DNA of 62,000 nt from Glandiceps talaboti (GCF_964340395.1 NC_135562.1:22015218-22077217), one strand, 5' to 3'. Numbered from the stretch's first letter, positions 11,889 to 25,222 are shown. Program-made: numbers and translations. The notes: generated from the sequence alone by a model not told the origin.

Positions 11889-12610
11889 TTAGAACATGTT
11901 TGGAGGGGGGGGGGAGTTTCGTGTTTCAGAAAATACAGATAGGGACGTCAACACTGTTCATGAAATGCAATCGGGCAAAGGTCACATTTTACGCAGCAGA
12001 CCGGGCTTGATTTTCCCACCCCTTGTAATTACGGAAGGTTATTAGATAACGAGATCAAGACGCCAGCAAGAAGATGTATACCGTTGTCATTTTGTTCTCG
12101 TGAGTTCTGTTTAATCTGTCTAATAGTAGTCTCCATGATTCAATTACATTACTAACACACTGGATATTAAGTAAAAAGACGTTAGCTATTTAACAGTTCA
12201 TTTAAAATCACCTTCAGCGTAGAGAGGGTTAGTACAATGGTAGACACTTAGCTCACTTAGCTCTATAGTTTAGTATGAAGTTTAGGTTCTCTAATATTCC
12301 GCAAACTGTCAACTTTATTTTAGCGACTAATTGAACAGAAATATTTCTTCACTTAATAAATAATCCTATATCTAATCTTTGTGGATCATTATAATTATGA
12401 AAAATTGCAGTATCAGCCAAGATTCCAGCAAAGAAGCTTTTACAAGAGGTTCAAGTAAGAATGGTGTCTAGACATATCGTCAACTCGTGAAAATAACGAC
12501 TTTAAAGACGTTTGATTTCAAGCAATCAGATTGATAAAATATTTCATTCATGCCATATATGAAGCTGACGTTTCACAACAAGTAAAAGGAAACTTCGGAT
12601 TGTAGTTCCA
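11889..12610. other. Unannotated unique sequence
   Basis: Nothing recognised apart from a poly-G tract near 11905-11914. Confidence 0.45.
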
Positions 12611-14070
12611 GCACTCGTCCCGGTATCAATAATGTAGCTATAATGATACTTGTCCAGGTATAGCTATTATAATGATACTTGTCCAGGTATAGCTATTATA
12701 ATGATACTTGTCCCAGTATAGCTATTATAATGATGCTTGTCCCAGTATAGCTATTATAATGATACTTGTCCCAGTATAGCTATTATAATGATGCTTGTCC
12801 CAGTATAGCTATTATAATGATACTTGTCCAGGTATAGCTATTATAATGATACTTGTCCCAGTATAGCTATTATAATGATACTTGTCCCGGTATAGCTATT
12901 ATAATGATACTTGTCCCGGTAAAGCTATTATAATGATTCTTGTCCAGGTATAACTATTATAATGATACTTGTCCAGGTATAGCTATTATAATGATACTTG
13001 TCCCGGTATAGCTATTATAATGATACTTGTCCCGGTATAGCTATTATAATGATACTTGTCCCGGTATAGCTATTATAATGATACTTGTCCAGGTATAACT
13101 ATTATAATGATACTTGTCCAGGTATAACTATTATAATGATACTTGTCCAGGTATAACTATTATAATGATACTTGTCTAGGTATAACTATTATAATGATAC
13201 TTGTCCCGGTATAGTTATTATAATGATACTTGTCCCGGTATAGCTATTATAATGATACTTGTCCAGGTATAGATATTATAATGATACTTGTCCCGGTATA
13301 GCTATTATAATGATACTTGTCCAGGTATAGCTATTATAATGATACTTGTCCAGGTATAACTATTATAATGATACTTGTCCAAATATAACTATTATAATGA
13401 TACTTGTCCCAGTATAGCTATTATAATGATACTTGTCCCGGTATAGCTATTATAATGATACTTGTCCAGGTATAGCTATTATAATGATACTTGTCAAGGT
13501 ATAACTATTATAATGATACTTGTCCAGGTATAGCTATTATAATGATACTTGTCCAGGTATAACTATTATAATGATACTTGTCCAGGTATAGCTATTATAA
13601 TGATACTTGTCCAGGTATAGCTATTATAATGATACTTGTCCAGGTATAGCTATTATAATGATACTTGTCCAGGTATAACTATTATAATGATACTTGTCCC
13701 AGTATAGCTATTATAATGATACTTGTCCAGGTATAGCTATTATAATGATACTTGTCCAGGTATAGCTATTATAATGATACTTGTCCAGGTATAGCTATTA
13801 TAATGATACTTGTCAAGGTATAGCTATTATAATGATACTTGTCCAGGTATAGCTATTATAATGATACTTGTCCAGGTATAACTATTATAATGATACTTGT
13901 CCAGGTATAGCTATTATAATGATACTTGTCCAGGTATAGCTATTATAATGATACTTGTCCCAGTATAGCTATTATAATGATAATTGTCCAGGTATAACTA
14001 TTATAATGATACTTGTCAAGGTATAGCTATTATAATGATACTTGTCCAGGTATAACTATTATAATGATAT
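12611..14070 (+). repeat. 29-bp minisatellite array
   Basis: About 50 tandem units with cores ATAATGATACTTGTCC and AGGTATAGCTATT. Main variants are CCAGG, CCCGG and CCCAG at the centre, and TAGCTAT or TAACTAT. The first unit at about 12611-12650 is degenerate. Period verified directly (for example 12661 to 12690). No open frame of note. Confidence 0.96.
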
Positions 14071-14984
14071 TCGTTCACACATCTAGTCAATGATATGTGG
14101 TAGAGATTACAACAACATTTAAGGTTACGACATTTAAAAATGGCGTCTGAATTACTGACTGAACATTTGCTAATCTTCTTCCAATATCCGCAGGTGTAGA
14201 TGGAATTAAAATGTCACATACAATTACTATGCCAATCCGTTATGTTGATTTACAGCCTAAAGGATGAGAATTGAATGATCAGGGGACTTAATTCAATCCA
14301 CTTTCATTTTAATTGTTCTGTATAAGATTAATCCAAGTAACTATCTGAGTTTATATCCCTACTACACCTATCAAATTAGCAATCATTTATACACGACAAG
14401 TTAAAACTATAAATCAAATTAAACCCTTACATAATTTGCCCCGACAAGTCAAGGCTACAACCCTTCTTAATACTGTGCAACCAAGTTCACTTAGAAGATT
14501 CCTCTATTATCCAATATTTATATTTTGATAAATTCAAAATCAAATTTTAATTATTCTCACAGTACTAATAATCTCGAGAGAGGTTCAGATTGCATTAATG
14601 TAATTGTTATTTGCAAACACAAAGTTACTACTCGTTATCTGAAAACTGAGAGCACACTATTTAGTCATCCTGTGTCAACAGATTGGGTCACTATTTAGAA
14701 CACATTACCTTACGGATAACAACTAGATATATATACAATATACATACACTTCTATACAGAACAGATAGAGATAGTGATCACCAAAAGTACAGATCGAAAA
14801 GGAGAAAAAAAAAACATTTCAACTAGACATTGCTTGGGTGTGGACACCCTAAGCTGGCGATCAATAAGATGACTGTGTATCAGTCTCCAATCTCTCCAAT
14901 ACATCTTGTGTGAAAAGGTCGCTGTAGAATGAAGCTTTGAGTGGGACAGCGGGACTTGCCTTTTATATTGTTTATTGTTTTTAT
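14071..14984. other. Unannotated unique sequence
   Basis: AT-rich unique DNA; nothing recognised. Confidence 0.45.
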
Positions 14985-15192
14985 TTAGTTTAGCTTAGCT
15001 AAACTTAGTATATCTTGGCTTGGCATGGCTTGGCTTGGGTGGGGTTAGCGTGGCGTGACGTGGCTTGGCTTGGGTGGGCTTAGCGTGGCGTGGCTTGGCT
15101 TGGCGTGGGCTTAGCGTGGCGTGACGTGGCGTGGCTTGGCTTGGGTGGGCTTAGCGTGGCGTGGCGTGGCTTGGCTTGGCTTGGCTTGGCTT
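14985..15192 (+). repeat. Imperfect GGCTTGGCTT / GTGGCGTGGC repeat
   Basis: G+T-rich, strand-asymmetric low-complexity run of 5- and 10-bp motifs (TGGCT, TGGCG, GGGTTAGCG). A ~45-bp higher-order block containing GGGCTTAGCGTGGCG recurs about three times. Confidence 0.85.
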
Positions 15193-15930
15193 ACGAACAT
15201 ACGTTCATTAAATCATCTTTGATAGGGGCTAATTACAAGGTGGTGCATGTAAGAATGCACAACTAAAATAGTCTTAGCCTATTGATATATTAGATGATAT
15301 TTGAGATTGCAAAGACATCGAATGCTTTGAAGTGTGTCATGTATTTCATTTGCATATACTTACATTACTGACATAGTCATTGGTCATATTATACAATGTA
15401 GCAAATTAAATTGACATCAATTAAAATATTAAAATCGTGACTTTTAGATAAATCTATAAGTGGTATGCACAAAAATGAGTAAATGCCCAACATTGTCTGG
15501 AATGTGACTGAATGTCCTGTCTTATGCGAATTAGCAGGAGATGACGACACTCTAGTGATAGCAACGCGAATGAGATATGTATGGTGATGGTTTCACTATG
15601 TATAATTACAACAAGGGTTACAATTGCTTTACGCTACACGAAAGTGTTGATGGTAGCACATAGTACTGATACTTATGTTATTTCCAATCACTTTTGTGAA
15701 AGAGTCTTAACTTTCTTTTAAAGCGTTGTATTTATAATAAACCTTATAAGTTATAAATTAATTTATAATTGTATATATGTGTAGGTTTATTTTGTCTTAA
15801 TCTGACGAACCACATCAACTTAGGTTCTGATCTCGATAAAAGTCATTGCTGACAAGTTTATGTTGATTTGTCATCTCAATCTAGCTATTATTTCTATAAA
15901 GGTTGTCGACAGCAGTTTTCTTTTCGGTCC
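15193..15930. other. Unannotated unique sequence
   Basis: Nothing recognised. Confidence 0.4.
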
Positions 15931-16739
15931 GTTTTTACCTCCCGTAAAGGGAGGTAATATTATGTTTTTATCTGTCCGTCTGTATGTATGTATATATGTA
16001 TGTATGTGTGTGTGTGTGCGCGCGCGCATGATATCTAAAAGAACCACAGCTTCAATTCTTTTGAAACCTGCTACACGTATGTGCTATGGTTAAATACATG
16101 GACCGATTCGATTTTGGTACAAAAATATTACATAAATAATGAGTTTTTGATCAGTGAGCAATATCCTGAGAATGAACGCTTGAAATAACAGGTAATTTAG
16201 CTGCTAGATCAGTGATAAGTAATCACGTATGCTTGACTATTTCGGTAAACATACTGTGCAATATGAATGAAAATTTTGAGTTCATAGATTCAGATTTCAC
16301 ATTACCCAATGTTGCCTCAAGAGGGCACCGCAACTTGCCCGAGTGTAAATTTATCAAGTCACATTCGTATTTGGTAACAAAGATGTTATATCCATTTTTG
16401 TTTATTTTATGTGTTTGCTTGCTTCCATGTTTGCTTGTAACAGGAACTGTAAAACCATGACCTTCCTAGGCCTACTTACTAGGTATTAACACATCTGATA
16501 CATATAATATCATCAACTATTTGAAGATACAGAACATTTGATATTTCATGTACATGTATTTGTCACTTAAGTCCGATATTTATCAATAATCTTTGCATGT
16601 TCACTCTATTTTATTCCTTTGGACAATTCTCCTATATAATACCAGTCCTCTATATCTCTCAAATCAAGCAATCGTCATTTGCTAATCCTGTGCAACAATT
16701 GAAAACCACTCCTTCCGAGAGGCACTCTGTTTACATCAG
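15931..16739 (+). mobile_element. M1 family, copy F (diverged)
   Basis: Starts with the best-preserved family left end, ACCTCCCGTAAAGGGAGGTA at 15937-15956, a perfect 6-bp-stem hairpin, followed by a mixed GTAT/TG/CG microsatellite (15975-16027). A right-end-like motif (CTTCCGAGAGGCACTCTGTT) lies at 16712-16731. The interior is only weakly like the other copies, so joining the two ends into one element is inference. Confidence 0.45.
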
Positions 16740-16740
16740 G

Positions 16741-16781
16741 TTACCCCTAAGAGAAGTTTATGTTTTAGTAACGTGTGTATA

Positions 16782-16836
<55 letters not shown>

Positions 16837-17480
16837 TTCTGTCTCCTTTTGCTAGTGTCTGTGTGTCTGTCTGTTTAATCATTTCTTTAAAAACGGCTGG
16901 CTCAATCCAAACGAAATTGTTACATGTGTTTTTAGGGTAAGGGTTAGAAGTAATGAGGTTTCGGTAAACAGCCTATGGATATTAATGAAAACTTTGCATA
17001 AATATTTTCGATCATCAGGCCATATCTTCATTGTGCAAGCTTTAAATTCAATGTAAATTTGTAAACACATTGATGGTAACAGAATGCATGTGCTATATAA
17101 ATCTTGTTAATGTAGTAAATTATTTACTCATTAGCTTTTCACACTAATGAGTAAATAATTTATTAGTAGAAGTATATTGTAAGAATGTGCATTTCAATTC
17201 CATGTAATTTTGAGCATACATTGACAATAAGAAAGTACACGTGGCCTATGAAGCTTGCTTATGGAGCTATGCTATCTATTCCTTGCATAATTAATTATTT
17301 TAAGTAATTAGGCAATATCTTAAGCATACAAGCATCAAATTTCATATAGTTTGGTATAATAACTTTATCAATTACGGGGTATATGACATATGGTAGCTAT
17401 AACTCAAATTTGCATGTCAACAGTGAGTCTTTGTAGGAAAAGTCTTTCCTCTTATAGAAGGCATTCGGTTTACATCTGGT
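16741..17480 (+). mobile_element. M1 family, copy G, directly abutting copy F
   Basis: The left end at 16741-16756 is diverged (TTACCCCTAAGAGAAG), then comes (CTGT)n at 16782-16836, AACGGCTGGCTCAATCC at 16892-16908, the GCATAATTAATTATTTTAAG-type blocks, and the right end AGAAGGCATTCGGTTT at 17457-17472. At ~740 bp it is one of the most complete copies. Confidence 0.7.
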
Positions 17481-17804
17481 CTCATTTCGTTCCTGTATTG
17501 CAAATAAACACACGTACAGGGTATAACGTGTGTGTATTTGAAAATTAAGCTATGACGTTAGCACAGCATTGGATCCCTGTGTGCCAGGCATGGTGATGAA
17601 ATGGTAATTTTAGAAAACGTCTCTTCAAATACTACACTATCAAACGTTACAGTAAAGTTTATTGTTTTCAGTTTGTAAATTTGTCTTTAATTTATTTCAA
17701 GTAAAACTAACATTGAAACATAATGAAACTCAAGCATGCTATTATTGACTGTATTAGTCCGTGATGAGCAGGAGGGGTTGGTTGGTACCACCCACAGGGG
17801 CAAA
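17481..17804. other. Unannotated spacer
   Basis: Unique sequence, nothing recognised. Confidence 0.4.
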
Positions 17805-18062
17805 CACTATACGAAAAGTCATATTTGACCATATCTTTCCACCGGGGTAAATCATGGGCAGAGGATGTGTAAATGTAGGTAGTATGAGACGAAGTACCAC
17901 CTTTGACTTAATTTACCCCCGGTAATCTCTCACCTGGGGGTTGTAGACAGTCAAAAGTGGTACTGCGTCTTGTACTACCCCTGGACAGAGATGGTGGTTA
18001 GGTGGGTCTCACCAAGGGTAAAGGTTGGGTAAAGGTGGGTAAATTTGACTTTTCGTATAGTG
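17805..18062. mobile_element. Fold-back MITE, 258 bp
   Basis: Terminal inverted repeats of about 25 bp begin CACTATACGAAAAGTCA at 17805 and mirror at 18046-18062. A second inverted pair lies inside: 17879-17908 (GTAGTATGAGACG...) against 17949-17978. The element is thus a nested near-palindrome able to fold along much of its length, typical of fold-back MITEs. It is non-coding. No clear target duplication is seen (only a short A run on both sides), so no superfamily is assigned. Confidence 0.75.
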
Positions 18063-18461
18063 AAATGTTGTCACGTTTTGAACCGACTGAACAAAAATAT
18101 GCGATTATTTCTTGAGTGTCACGTTGGCCTAAAGGGCACGAACGGTGACACGACGAACGAAGAGGTGATATCGGATAATAACTGGTATATCATAATTATG
18201 CTTACATGTATGTCCAGGAATTCAAAGAGAATACAGGAAAAATTCAAAAAGCACAGCGTGCTATGGGCTAGCTTTGTGCATTGCGAGATCCTATTGTCAG
18301 GTGACGTTTACGGGCACATAGTCTGTTGACCATACGGTGTCAACCTGCTTCAGAGAAATGTTTAAATGATAGTCAACTTTCGAAATACAACTTCATGTAT
18401 TGTAGATTCTCTAAAAGTTTCAGAAAATCTTTTTACGCGTAATATGTCAATAATTTAAACT
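18063..18461. other. Unannotated spacer
   Basis: Unique sequence; the open frame at 18045-18329 starts inside the MITE and looks fortuitous. Confidence 0.4.
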
Positions 18462-19993
18462 TAAACCAGATGGTCGACGATGATCGTATGTAATATGTTA
18501 ATACAACCAGATGGTCGACGATGATCGTATGTTATATGTTAATAAAACCAGATGGTCGACGATGATCGTATGTAATATGTTAATAAAACCAGATGGTCGA
18601 CGATGATCGTATGTAATATGTTAATAAAACCAGATGGTCGACGATGATCGTATGTAATATGTTAATAAAACCAGATGGTCGACGATGATCGTATGTAATA
18701 TGTTAATAAAACCAGATGGTCAACGATGATCGTATGTAATATGTTTATAAAACCAGATGGTCGACGATGATCGTATGTAATATGTTAATACAACCAGATG
18801 GTCGACGATGATCGTATGTTATATGTTAATAAAACCAGATGGTCGACGATGATCGTATGTAATATGTTAATAAAACCAGATGGTCGACGATGATCGTATG
18901 TAATATGTTAATAAAACCAGATGGTCGACGATGATCGTATGTAATATGTTAATAAAACCAGATGGTCGACGATGATCGTATGTAATATGTTAATAAAACC
19001 AGATGGTCAACGATGATCGTATGTAATATGTTAATAAAACCAGATGGTCGACGATGATCGTATGTAATATGTTAATAAAACCAGATGGTCGACCATGATC
19101 GTATGTAATATGTTAATAAAACCAGATGGTCGACCATGATCGTATGTAATATGTTAATAAAACCAGATGGTCGACCATGATCGTATGTTATATGTTGATA
19201 AAACCAGATGGTCGGCGATGATCGTATGTTATATGTTAATAAAACCAAATGGTCGACGATGATCGTATGTAATATGTAAATAAAAACAGATGGTCAACGA
19301 TGATCGTATGTAATATGTAAATAAAACCAGATGGTCGACCATGATCGTATGTAATATGTTAATAAAACCAGATGGTCGACGATGATCGTATGTTATATGT
19401 TAATAAAACCAGATGGTCGGCGATGATCGTATGTTATATGTTAATAAAACCAGATGGTCGACGATGATCGTATGTAATATGTTAATAAAACCAGATGGTC
19501 AACGATGATCGTATGTAATATGTTAATAAAACCAGATGGTCGACCATGATCGTATGTAATATGTTAATAAAACCAGATGGTCGACCATGATCGTATGTAA
19601 TATGTTAATAAAACCAGATGGTCGACAATTATCGTATGTAATATGTTAATAAAACCAGATGGTCGACGATGATCGTATGTAATATGTTAATAAAACCAAA
19701 TGGTCGACCATGATCGTATGTAATATGATAATAAAACCAGATGGTCGACGATGATCGTATGTAATATGTTAATAAAACCAGATGGTCGACCATGGTCGTA
19801 TGTAATATGTTAATAAAACCAGATGGTCGACCATGATCGTATGTAATATGTTAATAAAACCAGATGATCGACGATGATCGTATGTAATATGTTAATGGAA
19901 CCAGATGGTCGACCATGATCGTATGTAATATGTTAATAAAACCAGATGGTCGACGATGATCGTATGTAATATGTTAATGAAACTAGATGGTCA
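18462..19993 (+). repeat. 41-bp minisatellite array
   Basis: About 37 units with core CCAGATGGTCGACGATGATC followed by an AT-rich TATGTAATATGTTAATAAA half. A recurrent variant changes GACGATG to GACCATG, which turns the core into the perfect 12-bp palindrome ATGGTCGACCAT. That variant appears in runs in the right two thirds of the array. Other variants are GTCAACG and TTATATG. Confidence 0.96.
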
Positions 19994-21574
19994 TCGTAAC
20001 TTCCGTTACCTTAGTGTGATACAGTTTAGCATACACATAGTGGGTGGCCTAAAGTCTATTTATTTATTTATTTATTTATTTATTTGTTTATGTACCATCC
20101 AACAGGCAATGACATGATGAGGGTTACGTGTTAACTAGTACAGGAGGAAACTTGTGTACCCAGGTAAAACTTGCGACACACTTCTTATTACATGTCATTA
20201 CAGCGTGGTAAATTTAATCAAACCCTGAATTGAGTTCCAACCCGACCGCAATGGTAAGTGTCAAGTGGTTGCCCTCGACCATGGACAAACCACGTCACGT
20301 GACGTCGGAGGTACCGTTATCAAATAAACGTACCTGTACAATGTTGTAGTGAATTTGTAACTTAATGTATGATCGTAAATAATATTATTTCGGTGCGGAT
20401 ATTTTCGTCAAAATTTCCCTGTTTTGAAAGATGTCTCAGTTTTGTGGTCATATGCGATAACATTAATATCGAATATCGACCGCCTTTTTATGTTTGTTTA
20501 TGTTCGGAATCGCCGTGTCCAATCACTTAGAAAACCGTTTGTCATGACGTTTAACGTATATATCATGACGTTTAACGTATATATCATGACGTTTAACATC
20601 CCACACCAGAAGTGCCATTTCGTGTTAGTCAAGAATGATTGATCTGGGCATAGGTATATGATACATCTTAGTAATCATCAATTTCAGATATCGGTCGATT
20701 GCATGGCACCATGACTTCACACTGGCCTATATATTAATCTCTTCCACTTGAAAGCGTTTAGGTAAGGAAATGTCCGCCACATTGTAGATGTTTATTCATT
20801 ATATTTGTGTTTTCTTGATAATGTGTAGAGTCTTCTAGAGGACTAAATAATTTACCAAAAAGATATATAATTCATTTTTAGGATTTTACTGAACTGACAT
20901 AAAAGCATTAAAAATATCATTTATTTTGAAACTTCCACAACACGGGAATTGTATCCAAAGAAAGGGACAGGCTGAAATGAAAAGTAGAAAGAAGCCATCT
21001 ACATCAGACAACAATTGAGACCCATCAGGAAAAGGGACCAGGGATATCAACTACCATCAATCTAAGAACAATTTTATTTCCTAAAGTTCAAAGACATCAA
21101 CGCTAAACAATATGCCTAGTAGTACTTGTAGATTGATGAAAATGTCACATTCGTTTATAATGTTTTGTGTTTACGGAATAGTTAAAACAAAATGACAGTT
21201 TTACTATATGTGAAGTAATACTTTGATTTGTAGAGATTGCTGCTTTACACTCATATTGATATATACAGCAGTGAGACAAATAACACATAGCAAAAAATCC
21301 CATATATATATAAATCCCATAAAACAGAGAGTATAGGACGTTATAACATAACCTAACAATGTATGGGATGAAGAGAATGAAAGCCATGATGTGAGAGGCA
21401 GTGTTTAAAAAATTGATTAATGTTTAGCGTAGATTACAATTCGATGTAGTTCAATTAATTACAATGCGATTGAGGATTTCCCGTCACGTTTGCCGACATA
21501 CAAGCGCAGGTGATGCATGCAAACGGTCGATTGAAAGCACACGTATATTTTTACTTTTGTAAGTACCTGGTTTA
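19994..21574. other. Mostly unannotated sequence with small repeats
   Basis: Contains a (TTTA)n run at 20056-20092, a 14-bp palindrome at 20292-20305 (listed separately) and 2.8 copies of a 21-bp unit (TCATGACGTTTAACGTATA) at 20541-20600. No gene recognised. Confidence 0.5.
20292..20305. promoter_or_regulatory. Palindrome ACGTCACGTGACGT (E-box core inside CRE-like half-sites)
   Basis: Perfect 14-bp palindrome centred on CACGTG, the bHLH E-box core, overlapping TGACGTCG, a CRE-like site, immediately to the right. Such composite sites bind bHLH and bZIP factors in animals. Here only the sequence is seen; regulatory activity is a guess. Confidence 0.25.
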
Positions 21575-22867
21575 GTCGCAAATACAGATATTGTTCTCGA
21601 TCTATTCTCAAATACACATTTAGTTCTCAATACATATTTAGTACTTGTTTTATTCTCAAGTACACATTTAGTTCTGAAATACACATTATTACGTTGTCTA
21701 TTCACAAATATACATGTAGTACTTGTTTTATTCTCAAATATACATTTAGTTCTCAATTATACATTAGCACATGGTATATTCTCAAATACACATGTAGTAC
21801 TTGGTGTATTCACAAATATACATTTAGTTCTCAAATACACATTAGTACATGGTGTATTTTCAAATATACATGTAGTACTTGGTCTATTCTCAAATATACG
21901 TTTAGTTCTCAAATACACATTAGTAAATGGTATATTCTCAAATACACATTAGTACGTGGTGTATTCTCAAATATACTCTCAAATACACATTAGTACATGG
22001 TGTATTCTCAGATATACATGTAGTACTTGGTCTATTTTCAAATACACAGGTAGTACTTGGTCTATTTTCAAATACACAGGTAGTACTTGGTCTATTCTCC
22101 AATACACAAGTAGTTTTTGTCTATTCCCCAATACACAAGTAGTTTTTGTCTATTCTCCAATACACAAGTAGTTTTTGTCTATTCTCCAATACACAAGTAG
22201 TTTTTCTCTTTTCTCCAATACACATGTAGTTTTTGTCTATTCCCCAATACAAAAGTAGTTTTTGTCTATTCCCCAATACACAAGTAGTTTTTGTCTATTC
22301 GCCAATACACGAGTAGTTTTTGTCTACCCAATACACATGTAGTTTTTGTCTATTCTCCAATACACAAGTGATTTTTGTCTATTCTCCAATACACAAGTAG
22401 TTTTTGTCTATTCCCCAATACATATGTAGTTTTTGTCTATTCTCCAATACACGAGTAGTTTTTGTATATTCCCCAATACACAAGTAGTTTTTGTCTATTC
22501 TCCAATACACAAGTAGTTTTTGTCTATTCTCCAATACACGAGTAGCTTTTGTCTATTCTCCAATACACAAGTAGTTTTTGTCTATTCTCCAATACACAAG
22601 TAGTTTTTGTCTATTCTCCAATACACAAGTAGTTTTTGTCTATTCCCCAATACACGAGTAGTTTTTTCTATTCTCCAATACACAAGTATTTTTTGTCTAT
22701 TCTCCAATACACGAGTAGTTTCTCCAATACACAAGTGATTTTTGTCTATTGTCCAATACAAAAGTAGTTTTTGTCTATTCCCAATACATATGTAGTTTTT
22801 GTCTATTCTCCAATACACGAGTAGTTTTTGTCTATTCTCCAGTACACAAGTAGTTTTTGTCTATTTT
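21575..22867 (+). repeat. 29/30-bp minisatellite array with a gradient of unit types
   Basis: The left third (to about 22080) is built of CAAATACACATGTAGTACTTG-like units, partly paired with a TTTAGTTCTCAAATA half. The right two thirds are a regular 29-bp unit, GTAGTTTTTGTCTATTC plus TCCAATACACAA. Intermediate units between 22000 and 22130 link the two types. Period verified at 22141 and 22170. Open frames on either strand are translations of the repeat. Confidence 0.93.
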
Positions 22868-23849
22868 CCGAAATAAATTATCTTTTACTTATTGTAATAA
22901 TAATTTGTAAAAATGTGCTGTATCTCATTGTTAACATTGAATTACAGCCGGAGTTACTACACGTGTCATACAGATAAGTTAGGAACAATTTGAATCTTGG
23001 TTGAGGAAGTGATTGCCACAACGTCAAACATTATGTACACTCAATAGTAAATTAGATTTAAAGCTAACGGCCGTGGTAAGTTATTTATTACATTAGTAAA
23101 AGTGCGACATTCTGAAATTTAATCTTTCACTCATATTTCTTTCAAGGTCTTTAATCTCAGTAAATGGGAAGTGGTTCGGTGGTTTTCCGACTGTCTGTCT
23201 GTAGTCCGACTGACTGTGGATATGATAACAAATGAATGAAATAACATGCGGTATACACAAACGATTTGACATACAATGTAATTAGTACACACTCAATGTA
23301 CTGATAGCAATATACAAGAATTGATGTAGACAACATATGAGAATCAATAAGTTATGATATTGTAATTTGATAAACTTATAGCATTCTACTACAAATTGCC
23401 AGTTTTGTTCACTCTGTGATACGGCTGGTGTTTATACAAATATTCACAGTTCCCGTGAAGTGGCTATGGTACATTCACGATCTGCTCACTAACATTGATG
23501 ACTACTATACATGGTGTGTAAGTACCGTAACGAATTACGTTACTATAGAGACAGTATCTCATGATGGTGTCTTGTGTAAGCAATGTTATATAGTCACGTG
23601 GGACCAATTACCTGTGACCTGCCAACTCTCTGTATAAAGACAATTTAGGCCACTTAAATTTAGATAGAAAACGCTTCACATTATTGTATCGTTACCTTAT
23701 TCAACTTATATGTTTGAGACAGAATCGGTACATTACGTCAAACTATCAAGAGATAATTAAGTGTATGAATATTGTGGGAAATAAAATAACCCCAAATTTC
23801 AAGTCTGCCTTACTTTTACTAATTAACTGTGTTCTTTTTTCTGTTTTGA
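22868..23849. other. Unannotated unique sequence
   Basis: Nothing recognised; the open frames at 23416-23637 and 23684-23932 show no known motif, and the second runs into the next array. Confidence 0.45.
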
Positions 23850-25222
23850 AAAACGAGATTTCTGAATCAAACACGTTACGGTGTATTGGTAAACGAGATT
23901 TCAGAATCAAACACGTTACGGTGTATTGGTAAAAGAGATTTCAGAATCAAACACGTTACGGTGTATTGGTAAACGAGATTTCAGAATCAAACAGGTTACG
24001 GTGTATTGGTAAACGAGATTTCAGAATCAAACACGTTACGGTGTATTGGTAAACGAGATTTCAGAATCAAACACGTTACGGTGTATTGGTAAAAGAGATT
24101 TCAGAATCAAACACGTTACGGTGTATTGGTAAAAGAGATTTCAGAATCAAACACGTTACGGTGTATTGGTAAACGAGATTTCAGAATCAAACACGTTACG
24201 GTGTATTGGTAAACGAGATTTCAGAATCAAACACGTTACGGTGTATTGGTAAACGAGATTTCAGAATCAAACACATTACGGTGTATTGGTAAACGAGATT
24301 TCAGAATCAAACAGGTTACGGTGTTTGGTAAACGAGATTTCAGAATCAAACAGGTTACGGTGTTTGGTAAACGAGATTTCAGAATCAAACACATTACGGT
24401 GTATTGGTAAACGAGATTTCAGAATCAAACACGTTACGGTGTATTGGTAAACGAGATTTCAGAATCAAACAGGTTACGGTGTATTGGTAAACGAGATTTC
24501 AGAATCAAACAGGTTACGGTGTTTGGTAAACGAGATTTCAGAATCAAACAGGTTACGGTGTTTGGTAAACGAGATTTCAGAATCAAACACATTACGGTGT
24601 ATTGGTAAACGAGATTTCAGAATCAAACACGTTACGGTGTATTGGTAAACGAGATTTCAGAATCAAACACGTTACGGTGTATTGGTAAACGAGATTTCAG
24701 AATCAAACACGTTACTGTAACGGTGTATTGGTAAACGAGATTTCAGAATCAAACACGTTACGGTGTATTGGTAAACGAGATTTCAGAATCAAACACGTTA
24801 CTGTAACGGTGTATTGGTAAACGAGATTTCAGAATCAAACACGTTACGGTGTATTGGTTAACGAGATTTCAGAATCAAACACGTTACGGTGTATTGGTAA
24901 ACGAGATTTCAGAATCAAACACGTTACGGTGTATTGGTAAACGAGATTTCAGAATCAAACACGTTACGGTGTATTGGTAAACGAGATTTCAGAATCAAAC
25001 ACGTTACGGTGTATTGGTAAACGAGATTTCAGAATCAAACACGTTACGGTGTATTGGTAAACGAGATTTCAGAATCAAACACGTTACGGTGTATTGGTAA
25101 ACGAGATTTCAGAATCAAACACGTTACGGTGTATTGGTAAACGAGATTTCAGAATCAAACACGTTACGGTGTATTGGTAAACGAGATTTCAGAATCAAAC
25201 ACGTTACGGTGTATTGGTAAAC
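23850..25222 (+). repeat. 40-bp minisatellite array
   Basis: About 34 highly uniform units, cores ACGAGATTTCAGAATCAAAC and GTTACGGTGTATTGGTAA. The variant CAGGTTACGGTGTTTGG (39 bp) occurs in adjacent pairs at about 24310-24360 and 24500-24560, and an insertion CTGTAACG at about 24714 and 24802, showing block copying within the array. The last twelve or so units are nearly identical. Confidence 0.97.

Noticed and set aside
15000-15192. Telomere-like or G-quadruplex array
   Set aside because: Units are TGGCT/TGGCG/GGGTTAGCG with few runs of three G; no TTAGGG tandem.
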